From Rikenellaceae bacterium (GTDB taxonomy: Bacteria > Bacteroidota > Bacteroidia > Bacteroidales > Rikenellaceae): 20,014 bases of DNA. Every line of letters begins with the position of its first letter. The stretch's first letter is position 1. The notes beneath the pieces are model-generated. The model was not told the DNA's origin. It did not search any database and saw only the letters and a list, made by a program, of their open reading frames with translations. The translations under genes and the position numbers were made by a program. The stretch spans positions 1 to 20,014 of the forward strand of contig JAJBVJ010000172.1 in NCBI GenBank assembly GCA_020859875.1, read 5' to 3'. Below are positions 6,469 to 14,341 of this stretch, piece after piece.

Positions 6469-9400
6469 ATGAGATTGAAAATTTCAAGGCTGATCTGTTT
6501 CAGTTTACTCGTTTTTCTTCTCCTGCCCTGCGGCGTATTACCGCTCTTTGCACAGGCCGGCCCCGTAACGGGACGGGTTCTTTCCGAGGCGGACGGTGAG
6601 CCCGTAATCGGAGCGGCCGTCATAATCAAGGGGACGACCACCGGTGTGACCACCATACAGGACGGGACATTCACTATCGACGCCGCCCCGGGCTCCGTAC
6701 TCACGGTTTCCTGCCTGGGACATATCACAAAAGAGGTTCCGGTCGGTGACCGGAGCGAACTGACCGTATTCCTCGAAGAAGACCGCCTGACCATCGACGA
6801 AGTGGTGGCCGTGGGTTACCGCACCGAAAGGAAGGCCGATCTCACGGGGGCCGTATCCATAGTGAAGGTGGACGAGATGATGTCCGCCGCCGAGAATAAC
6901 CCCATCAAAGCGCTCCAGGGCCGCGTCCCGGGCATGGTCGTATCCAGCGACGGGAATCCGAGCGGTGCGGCGACCATACGTATCCGCGGCGAGGGGACGT
7001 TCAATAACAACGACCCCTTGTTGGTGATCGACGGCGTGGCTACCAAAGGGGGTATGCACGAGCTGAACTCGAACGACATAGAGTCGATCCAGGTGCTCAA
7101 AGATGCATCGGCGGCCAGTATTTACGGATCGCGGGCGGCCAACGGCGTCATAATAGTCACCACCAAAAGGGGCGCCAAGGGCGAACCCAAGTTCGCTTTC
7201 GACTCCTATGTCACCGGTTCTTTCTACGGCAACCGGATGAAGGTGCTCGACGCCCGGCAGTACGGAGAGGCGATGTGGCGTGCCGGAATGAACTCGGGGA
7301 ACGATCCCAATGCCAACAATATAGGCTACCGCTATACGTGGAATTACGATGCCGACGGCAATCCCGTTTTACAGAACATCCTGCTCCCGCAGTATATCGA
7401 TTCCAACCGTACTATGCTCACTTCCGATACGGACTGGTTCGACCGGATCACCCGCACGGGATTCATGCAGTCCTACAACTTCTCGGCAAGCAACGGTTCC
7501 GACAACGGAAGCTACTACCTGTCGGCCGGTTACCTGCAGAACGACGGTCTGGTGCGCTATACCGATTTTACCCGGTTTTCGACCAGGATGAACTCCGATT
7601 TCAAATTTTTCGGGGGTAAGTTAATAATCGGCGAGAACCTCACCGTTAACCGCACCACCGAGGTACAGGCCCCCGGAGGTATCCTCGATGCAGCCCTGAA
7701 ATCCCTTCCCGTGATCCCGGTACATACCGTAAGCGGCGGATGGGGAGGCCCGACCAACGGTATGCAGGACCGCCACAATCCGATGAGGCTTCTCTATGAT
7801 AATAAGGATAATAACTATACCTTCTGGAGGATATTCGGAAACGCCTACCTGAGCCTCGAGCCCGTAAATAACCTCATTGTAAAGAGCTCTTTCGGGGTGG
7901 ATTACGGGAATTACCACAAGAGGACTATGACCCACAGCTATAAAACAGGTATAATCGAGAGCGATAATTCCTCGGTGTCCCAATACCAGAGCCATAACAT
8001 GAAGTGGACCTGGACAAATACCGCAACTTACTCCAAAACGTTCGGCCGCCACAGCATCAGCGTGCTCGGGGGCTTCGAAATGTACAAGCAGGAAGACCTC
8101 GATTTTACCGCCTATAAAGACGGTTTCATCATCGAGACCCCGGAGCAGATGTGGCTCGATATGGGTATCGGAACATCGCTGGCCTCGGGGGGCTTCTCGG
8201 GATATTCTTTGCTCTCCTATTTCGGCAATGCGGGTTATAATTTCGACGACCGGTACCTGGCATCCCTTACCATAAGGCACGACGGCTCTTCGCGGTTCGG
8301 CAGGAATAACCGCTTTGCCACCTTCCCGGCCGTTTCGGCAGGGTGGAGGATCTCCAACGAGCAGTTCATGGAGGGGTCGCGCACGTGGCTTTCCGACCTG
8401 AAACTGCGAGTGAGTTGGGGCCAGACCGGTAACCAGGAGATAGGCAATTACGTCACCCGTACCCTCTACACTACCGACTACGGACTGGGTGACCCCACAT
8501 GGGGAGGCCTCTCGGGAACCGCCTACGATTTCCTGGGCAACGGAAGCGGCCAGCTGTCTTCCGGCTATAAACAGATACAGCGCGGTAATCCCAACCTGAA
8601 ATGGGAAACCACAACTCAGACAAATATAGGGGTCGATTTCGGGATGCTGGGCCAGCGGCTCTACGGTTCGCTGGAGGTTTACCGTAAAGATACCAAAGAC
8701 ATTCTGATCAACCCTCCCTATATAGGGGTTATAGGGGAAGGCGGAAGCACCTGGTACAACGGCGCCTCGATGCGAAACCAGGGGGTCGAATTCCAACTGG
8801 GGTACCGCGGTTCCAAAGGGAATTTCAGCTACGATGTAATCGGGAATATATCGGCTTACCGCAATAAGGTGACCAAACTTCCCGAAGAGGTCGAGAACTC
8901 ATACGGCGGCAACGGGATGGGTGACAATATCCTCGGGCGCCCCATCGGCTCCTACTACGGCTACGTCGCCGACGGTATTTTCAAAACACAGGAGGAGGTT
9001 GACGCCCATGCCGACCAGCCGGGTAAGGCCGTGGGACGGATCCGCTACCGCGATTTGGACAACAGCGGCACCGTCGACGACGGCGATCGTACCTGGATAG
9101 GAAAGATTCATCCCGACTTTACCTGGGGGCTGAACGTATCGCTCCAATATAAAGCGTTCGACGTGATGGTGTTCTTCAACGGGGTGCAAGGGGTCGACCT
9201 TAATGTGTTCGACGTAAAATCCCGAACCGACTTCTGGAGCGTGAACGACACCCGCTCCAACAAGGGAACACGGCTACTCAAAGCATGGAGCGTGAACAAT
9301 CCCGGCTCCACCATTCCCGCGCTGGAGGCCACCAACAGCAACGACGAGGGGCGCTTCTCGACCTACTACATCGAGAACGGTTCCTATATGAAACTGCGCA

Positions 9401-9594
9401 ATATCCAGATCGGTTATACCCTGCCATCTGCCGTGTCGCAGAAGTTAAAGCTCGAAAAGCTGCGCTTTTATGTCAGCGGCCAAAACCTCTTTACGGTGAA
9501 GAGTAAAAGATTCACCGGCATCGATCCCGAAAATGCCCTGTTCGGTTATCCGATTCCGGTTACCTGCACCTTCGGGATCAACCTTTCGTTTTAA
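6469..9594 (+). CDS. susC: SusC-like TonB-dependent outer-membrane fructan transporter
   Basis: Encodes 1041 residues, a typical SusC length. A Sec signal peptide ends near residue 30 (..LPLFAQA). It is followed by a carboxypeptidase-D-like domain (about 32-103: VTGRVLSEADGEPVIGAAV, DGTFTID, LTVSCLGH). A TonB-box-like DEVVAVGY (110-117) leads into the plug (KADLTGAVS, RGEGTFNNNDPLLVIDG, YGSRAANGVIIVTTKRG), then the 22-strand barrel with the usual C-terminal FGINLSF ending in Phe. It forms the import channel that, with the SusD lid, moves oligosaccharides into the periplasm using TonB energy. The fructan specificity comes from the downstream GH32, GH172 and fructokinase genes rather than from this sequence. 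It is the first gene of the locus, preceded by a candidate -7 element at 6385. Confidence 0.96.
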   Translation: MRLKISRLICFSLLVFLLLPCGVLPLFAQAGPVTGRVLSEADGEPVIGAAVIIKGTTTGVTTIQDGTFTIDAAPGSVLTVSCLGHITKEVPVGDRSELTVFLEEDRLTIDEVVAVGYRTERKADLTGAVSIVKVDEMMSAAENNPIKALQGRVPGMVVSSDGNPSGAATIRIRGEGTFNNNDPLLVIDGVATKGGMHELNSNDIESIQVLKDASAASIYGSRAANGVIIVTTKRGAKGEPKFAFDSYVTGSFYGNRMKVLDARQYGEAMWRAGMNSGNDPNANNIGYRYTWNYDADGNPVLQNILLPQYIDSNRTMLTSDTDWFDRITRTGFMQSYNFSASNGSDNGSYYLSAGYLQNDGLVRYTDFTRFSTRMNSDFKFFGGKLIIGENLTVNRTTEVQAPGGILDAALKSLPVIPVHTVSGGWGGPTNGMQDRHNPMRLLYDNKDNNYTFWRIFGNAYLSLEPVNNLIVKSSFGVDYGNYHKRTMTHSYKTGIIESDNSSVSQYQSHNMKWTWTNTATYSKTFGRHSISVLGGFEMYKQEDLDFTAYKDGFIIETPEQMWLDMGIGTSLASGGFSGYSLLSYFGNAGYNFDDRYLASLTIRHDGSSRFGRNNRFATFPAVSAGWRISNEQFMEGSRTWLSDLKLRVSWGQTGNQEIGNYVTRTLYTTDYGLGDPTWGGLSGTAYDFLGNGSGQLSSGYKQIQRGNPNLKWETTTQTNIGVDFGMLGQRLYGSLEVYRKDTKDILINPPYIGVIGEGGSTWYNGASMRNQGVEFQLGYRGSKGNFSYDVIGNISAYRNKVTKLPEEVENSYGGNGMGDNILGRPIGSYYGYVADGIFKTQEEVDAHADQPGKAVGRIRYRDLDNSGTVDDGDRTWIGKIHPDFTWGLNVSLQYKAFDVMVFFNGVQGVDLNVFDVKSRTDFWSVNDTRSNKGTRLLKAWSVNNPGSTIPALEATNSNDEGRFSTYYIENGSYMKLRNIQIGYTLPSAVSQKLKLEKLRFYVSGQNLFTVKSKRFTGIDPENALFGYPIPVTCTFGINLSF

Positions 9595-9617
9595 AACAAC
9601 CTGAAATACCAGATAAA

Positions 9618-11312
9618 ATGAAAAGAAAACTCATTATAATGTTGGCGGCGGCCGCAATCGTTACCACCGCTTGCGCCGACTTTCTCGACTCGGATCCCAA
9701 TGCAGGGTTCGACCGTGACCAGGCCGACAACCCGGAAGGGTTCGTAACGGCCGCCTACGCCGCCCTGAGCAATAACCGCAGCATGGCAATGTGGGCATGG
9801 GGAGACGTCCGTGCGGACGACGCCTATAAAGGCGGCGGCGGAATTACCGACGGCTACACCGAGCATTGCTTCGAGACCTCGTCGAACATCCGCACCGACT
9901 TCGGCGAGCTGGACGGTTACTGGTTCGCCATGTACAGCGCCATTTCGAGAGTGAACTCCGCCCTGAAAGCCCTGCATGAAGTAGATGAGGCCGATTTCCC
10001 GCTCAAGACGGTGCGCATGGCCGAGATGAGGTTCCTGCGCGGCCATTTCCATTTCCTGCTCAAGATCATGTTCAAACACGTACCATATATCGACGAGTTC
10101 CTCCCGGACGAGGATTACAATACCCTCTCGAATGTGGAGCTGACCAACGACGAGTTGTGGGCGAAGATAGCCGAAGATTTCCTCTTCGCGGTCGAAAACC
10201 TGCCGGAGCGCCATATGAACAACAACAACCAGCACGAGGTAGGAAGGGTAAACAAATTCGCCGCCGCGGCTTACTACGCCAAGACAATGCTCTACAAGGC
10301 ATACAGGCAGGATGAGAAACACAACGTGACGGCTGTCGACATCGCCGACCTCAACCGGGTGGTCGACTACTGTGACCTGGTGATCGGGTCGGGCTACGGG
10401 CTGGAGTCCGATTTTGCATACAACTTCCTTCCGGGATCCTACCAGAATGGTATCGAGTCGCTCTTTGCGATCCAGTTCTCTATCGACGACGGCACCATGT
10501 TCGGCCGGCTCAATTTCGCCGATATGCTCTCGGTTCCCCAAGGGATCGGCTGCTGCGATTTCCATAAGCCGAGCCAGAACCTTGTCAACTCCTATAAGAC
10601 CGCTTCCGGGCTTCCGATGTTCGACACGTTCGACGATGTGGAATACGTCCTCGAGAACGATACGGCCGACCCGAGGCTCTTCTCGACCGTGGCCATCCCG
10701 GGCCTTCCCTATAAGTATAACGAGAATCTGATATATGCCGCTTCCTGGAACAGGGACCCCGAACTTTATTCGGTCTATGCCTCGCTAAAGGAGAACGTCG
10801 ACCCGAGCTGTGACTGCTTCGTGAACATGTCTCCCTACTATGCAAATTCCATGAACAAGATACTGCTGCGGTATGCCGACGTTCTGCTGTTCAAAGCCGA
10901 AGCGCTTATCGAGCTGGGAAGGCACGGCGAAGCCCTGCCGCTGATAAACCGGGTTCGTTCCAGAGCACGCAGCAGTGCAAACGGTATGGTCAATTATGCA
11001 AACCATAACATGCCGATGGACGTGGCCGAATATATAGACGGGGTAAACTGCACATGGAACCGCGACTTCGCCCGTGAGGCGCTCCGCTGGGAACGCCGCC
11101 TGGAGTTCGCCATGGAGAATAGCCGCTTCTTCGACCTTGTCCGCTGGGGTATAGCCGCGGAGGTTATAAACGGTTACTACGACAGCGAATCGGCACGCCG
11201 AAGCTACTACCAGGGTATGAAATTCGAAAAAAACAAAAACGAATACCTGCCTGTTCCACTCAACCAAATATCTTACAGTAAAGGAAGTTACAAGCAGAAT
11301 TACGGATTCTAA
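9618..11312 (+). CDS. susD: SusD/RagB-like surface glycan-binding lipoprotein
   Basis: Encodes 564 residues starting MKRKLIIMLAAAAIVTTAC, a lipoprotein signal with lipidated Cys19 followed by ADFLDSDP, the typical SusD 'DFLD' start. Family hallmarks follow: YAALSNNRSMAMWAWGD, AEMRFLRGHFHFLLKIMFKHVPY (TPR-containing core), KFAAAAYYAKTMLYKAY, LLRYADVLLFKAEALIELG, LPLINRVRSRA, LRWERRLEFAMENSRFFDLVRWG and the terminal LPVPLNQISYSKG..YKQNYGF. It forms the hinged lid on the SusC channel and binds the fructan chain at the cell surface. It sits 23 bases after susC and 12 before the glycan-binding protein gene. Confidence 0.96.
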   Translation: MKRKLIIMLAAAAIVTTACADFLDSDPNAGFDRDQADNPEGFVTAAYAALSNNRSMAMWAWGDVRADDAYKGGGGITDGYTEHCFETSSNIRTDFGELDGYWFAMYSAISRVNSALKALHEVDEADFPLKTVRMAEMRFLRGHFHFLLKIMFKHVPYIDEFLPDEDYNTLSNVELTNDELWAKIAEDFLFAVENLPERHMNNNNQHEVGRVNKFAAAAYYAKTMLYKAYRQDEKHNVTAVDIADLNRVVDYCDLVIGSGYGLESDFAYNFLPGSYQNGIESLFAIQFSIDDGTMFGRLNFADMLSVPQGIGCCDFHKPSQNLVNSYKTASGLPMFDTFDDVEYVLENDTADPRLFSTVAIPGLPYKYNENLIYAASWNRDPELYSVYASLKENVDPSCDCFVNMSPYYANSMNKILLRYADVLLFKAEALIELGRHGEALPLINRVRSRARSSANGMVNYANHNMPMDVAEYIDGVNCTWNRDFAREALRWERRLEFAMENSRFFDLVRWGIAAEVINGYYDSESARRSYYQGMKFEKNKNEYLPVPLNQISYSKGSYKQNYGF

Positions 11313-11324
11313 AATCTCGATAAG

Positions 11325-12745
11325 ATGAAAACCATAAATAAGATATTTTCCTCTTTGCAGCAGCGGCCGCCGGCTTTGCTTCCTGCACCGACGACGACCC
11401 CTCCATCGGCATGCCGGCAGAAGTGGCTATCACCGGCTTTTCGATCGAAGGCGTCGCCGGGACCATAGACAATGACAAGATGGAGATAGAGGTTGTGCTC
11501 CCGCCGGCAACCGACGTTACGATGGTCGCCCCTGTGGTGGAGGTATCCGAAGGGGCTACAGTTACCCCGCCGAGCGGAATGGTGCAGAATTTCACCGGCC
11601 CGGTAACCTATACGGTCGTTAACGGAAGCCTTTACAATGAGTATATCGTCAATGTGGAGGTGATAGATGCCATGATAACATCGTTTATCGTGGATGGGAA
11701 ATACCAGGGCTCGGTAAACAATCTCGCCCGGACGGTCACCGTGACCGTACCCTACGGAACAGACCTCTCGTCGGTGTCGGCATATGTGGAATATACGGAC
11801 GGGGCCGCACTGAGCCCGGCCACGGGAGGGACCATCGACCTTAGAAACCCCGTGACATATACCCTGTCTTATCAGGGGTACGACTTCGTCTATACCGTTA
11901 CCGCCTCACAGAGGGACGAAGCTTTCGCCTTCGTCGGGTATGCCCCGCATCAGACACAACTCCCCGGAGATGAGAAGGCCGCATTCGAGTGGATGGACGA
12001 CAATTATGCAAACTGTCATTACATATCCTTCCAGGGGATCCGGGACGGTTCGGTGAATTTGGCCGATTACGACGTTATATGGTGGCATTATTACGAACCC
12101 AACTACCCGTTCGAACCGGTAGCCCCGGCGACCGATCCGGAGGTTGTACAGGCTTTCAAAGACTACATTAACGGCGGCGGCGGGCTTTATTTATCCACCT
12201 TCGCCTGCGAGTATGTGGTGAATCTGGGAATCACCGTCTATTCGCCGTTCAACAAATTCGGCAACAGCCTCGATCCGATCGGCGGCCCGGACGTCGGCGA
12301 ATGGGGAATATCGGCGGACGGTAACTACGACCATCCCGTTTTCCAAAATCTCGATATGGACTTCCGGGAGCTTGCCGAGGCCGAAGGCCAGTGGCAGAGG
12401 GAGCATCAGGTCGTAATGCTCCAGGGGCCGGGTGTGAACCGCAGCAATAAAGGGTGTCTGTGGAACCTCGAAGCGGGAGAGACGATCGAAGTATTCCGTA
12501 CGGTGGAAGAGTGGAACCAGGTGACGGGCGGCATCGGTCTGGGATCGTTCGATTGGGATGGTTATCCGTTACAAAGGATCGCACTGGCCGAATTCCCGAG
12601 GATCGAGAACGGACGCGGCCCGGTATTCTGCAACGGGGCTGCCTCTTACGAGTGGTGGAACTGCGGAGATACCGGTTATACAAACTCCCGCAGGGGGAAC
12701 CTGGAAACCCTCACCAAAAACATTATCGACCATTTAAGAAAATAG
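11325..12745 (+). CDS. DUF4960 surface glycan-binding lipoprotein, frameshifted near its start
   Basis: This is the third gene of the locus, at the position of the BT1761-type surface glycan-binding protein of levan loci. The ATG at 11325 opens MKTINKIF, but the frame then runs into unrelated sequence. The body continues in another frame, where 11354-11386 reads FAAAAAGFASC. Adding one T to the TTTT at 11346-11349 joins them into MKTINKIFFLFAAAAAGFASC, a complete lipoprotein signal with Cys21, giving 473 residues. The first ATG of the body frame is 11411, which would drop the signal; that frame is closed upstream by taa at 11339-11341. Downstream come two related Ig-like repeats (about residues 35-113 and 115-195, each ending PVTYT..xxYxVxV) and then the DUF4960 region (about 200-473, from FVGYAPHQTQLPGDEKAAF). 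Without a fix the protein would not reach the surface. Confidence 0.82.
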
Positions 12746-12759
12746 TCAGGTGGCGCAAC

Positions 12760-12790
12760 GGCGTGCGGTGGGCAAATTTCCCCGCACGCC
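12760..12790 (+). other. Intercistronic hairpin between glycan-binding and GH32 genes
   Basis: GGCGTGCGG (12760-12768) and CCGCACGCC (12782-12790) form a perfect GC-rich 9-bp stem with a 13-base loop that can pair further with one bulge. No T-run follows, so it is not a standard terminator. It lies in the only long gap (89 bases) inside the operon. It may protect or cleave the mRNA so that the SusCD part and the enzyme part are expressed at different levels. Confidence 0.55.
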
Positions 12791-12834
12791 GAGGGCGCAG
12801 AACCGGAAGCAAAAATACCATTACGGCAACCAAT

Positions 12835-14334
12835 ATGAAAAAGATGTTTGCATATATAGCAGCGGCGGCGGCATTCCTTGCCGCATGCAGCGACCCGGAC
12901 GAAAAGACCGGCGGGGGAGGAATCGACACCACGACCGATTTCATAGCGGCCGAGGAAAAAGGAGGCTACGACATCCACTTCAAGCCGCCTTCGGGCTGGT
13001 TCGGAGACCCGGTACCTTACTATGCGGAGGGGAAATTCTACATCTATTACCTCCACGACTGGCGCACGATATACCCCGCATTCTTACATCCGTGGCACCT
13101 TGCCACCTCGGCCGACGCCGCAACGTGGAAATACGAGGGCGAGGTGCTTCCCGTCGGAAAATCCGACGAGCAGGATGCCGCGCTTTGTACCGGCGGCATC
13201 GTCCGTAATCGCGAAACGGGCCGCTACCACATGTTCTATGCCGGCCACCGCCAGAGCAACGCCGTCTATCCGGCCCAGGCAGTACTACAGGCGGTATCGT
13301 CCGACCTTACCAACTGGATAAAGGACAAGAGTTTTTACCTTGCCGTAAGCGGCTCGGGTTATAACCGCGACGATTTCCGCGATCCGCATGTTTATTGGGA
13401 CGAGGAGATCGGCCTTTACCGGATGCTGGTTACCGCCCAGTTCAACGGACGGGCGGCAGTGGCGCAATATACCTCACCCGATCTCTACCATTGGGAGATG
13501 AAGGAACCCTTCTACACCGACTCTTCCGTCAGCATTTACGAATGTGTGGACGTATTCAAAGAGGGAGAATTCTGGTATATGGTCTATTCCAACGTTAACG
13601 ACCGCAGGGTGCACTATAAATACAGCCGCTCGCAGGACGGACCGTGGACGACCCCGGAACACTCATCGTTCGACGGGATTGCCTACTATGCGGGAAAGAC
13701 CGCCACGGACGGCAATGTAAGGTACCTTTTCGGATGGTGCCCGACCCGTATCGGGGATGGCGCTCCCGACCAGTGGGGCGGTTCGATGGTAACGCACAGG
13801 ATTATCCAGAATGAGGACGGCACCCTTTCGGTAGATATTCCCGGAGTACAGGATAAGAGACTGTCCGTTCCCCGTGAAAACCCCGTCGTCGGTAAGTCGG
13901 GGAGCGTGAATATAACGGGGGAAACCTACTCTCTTGGAGCGGATGCCCAGGTGCTGTTTCCACGGCTGTCCGATGCGACCAAAATAACCGCCCGCATAGA
14001 GGCGGACGCCTCGTCCGGATTCGGTTTCCGATTTGCCGCCTCGGAAGGCGCCGACGAGTCATACAGAGTGATGATAGAGCCGGGCTCGTCGTCCGCGGCC
14101 ATGTATCTCGAAAGAGACGGCAGCGATACAAAACAGACCGAGATCTATGTGCCGGTTTCCCCGACGGGAACCTACGATATTACGCTGGTTATCGAAAAAT
14201 CGGTGGCTGTTATGTATATTAACGGCCAGAGAGCTTTCACCAACCGGATGAACCGGATGTACCGTAATCCGTGGGCTATCGTTACGGGCCCGGGTTCCGG
14301 TGCGGTGTTCGCCGACGTGAAGGTATTTAACTGA
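12835..14334 (+). CDS. Divergent GH32 lipoprotein (fructan/fructo-oligosaccharide hydrolase)
   Basis: Encodes 499 residues. The ATG at 12835 begins MKKMFAYIAAAAAFLAAC, a lipoprotein signal with Cys18; in-frame codons further upstream overlap the previous gene and are not the start. The GH32 five-blade propeller carries the catalytic triad: nucleophile Asp58 in WFGDP, stabiliser Asp183 in FRDP, acid/base Glu236 in YECVD. Spacing between them (125 and 53) is normal for GH32. The first motif is unusual: the canonical WMNDPNG is changed to WFGDPVPYY, followed by YYLHDW. This variant, often W-M-G-D-P-M, is seen in a subgroup of GH32-like proteins from Clostridia and Bacteroidetes. Residues about 355-499 form a C-terminal beta-sandwich (..ITARIEADASSGFGFRF). 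It probably cleaves beta-fructosidic bonds at the surface or in the periplasm; endo versus exo action cannot be told. A GH172 gene follows seven bases later. Confidence 0.9.
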   Translation: MKKMFAYIAAAAAFLAACSDPDEKTGGGGIDTTTDFIAAEEKGGYDIHFKPPSGWFGDPVPYYAEGKFYIYYLHDWRTIYPAFLHPWHLATSADAATWKYEGEVLPVGKSDEQDAALCTGGIVRNRETGRYHMFYAGHRQSNAVYPAQAVLQAVSSDLTNWIKDKSFYLAVSGSGYNRDDFRDPHVYWDEEIGLYRMLVTAQFNGRAAVAQYTSPDLYHWEMKEPFYTDSSVSIYECVDVFKEGEFWYMVYSNVNDRRVHYKYSRSQDGPWTTPEHSSFDGIAYYAGKTATDGNVRYLFGWCPTRIGDGAPDQWGGSMVTHRIIQNEDGTLSVDIPGVQDKRLSVPRENPVVGKSGSVNITGETYSLGADAQVLFPRLSDATKITARIEADASSGFGFRFAASEGADESYRVMIEPGSSSAAMYLERDGSDTKQTEIYVPVSPTGTYDITLVIEKSVAVMYINGQRAFTNRMNRMYRNPWAIVTGPGSGAVFADVKVFN

Positions 14335-14341
14335 TCCGGTT

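Noticed and set aside
7621..8796. 391-codon open frame on the minus strand
   Set aside because: It is antisense to the susC barrel region and starts and ends at arbitrary points within it.
9591..10565. 324-codon open frame on the minus strand
   Set aside because: It is antisense to susD, which has full family hallmarks on the plus strand.
11346..11349. Phase-variable homopolymer tract
   Set aside because: Four Ts are too few for typical slipped-strand phase variation; kept as a frameshift finding rather than called a contingency locus.
12454..12834. 127-codon upstream extension of the GH32 gene
   Set aside because: It overlaps the end of the glycan-binding gene in another frame and would place a perfect lipoprotein signal in mid-protein; the ATG at 12835 is the real start.
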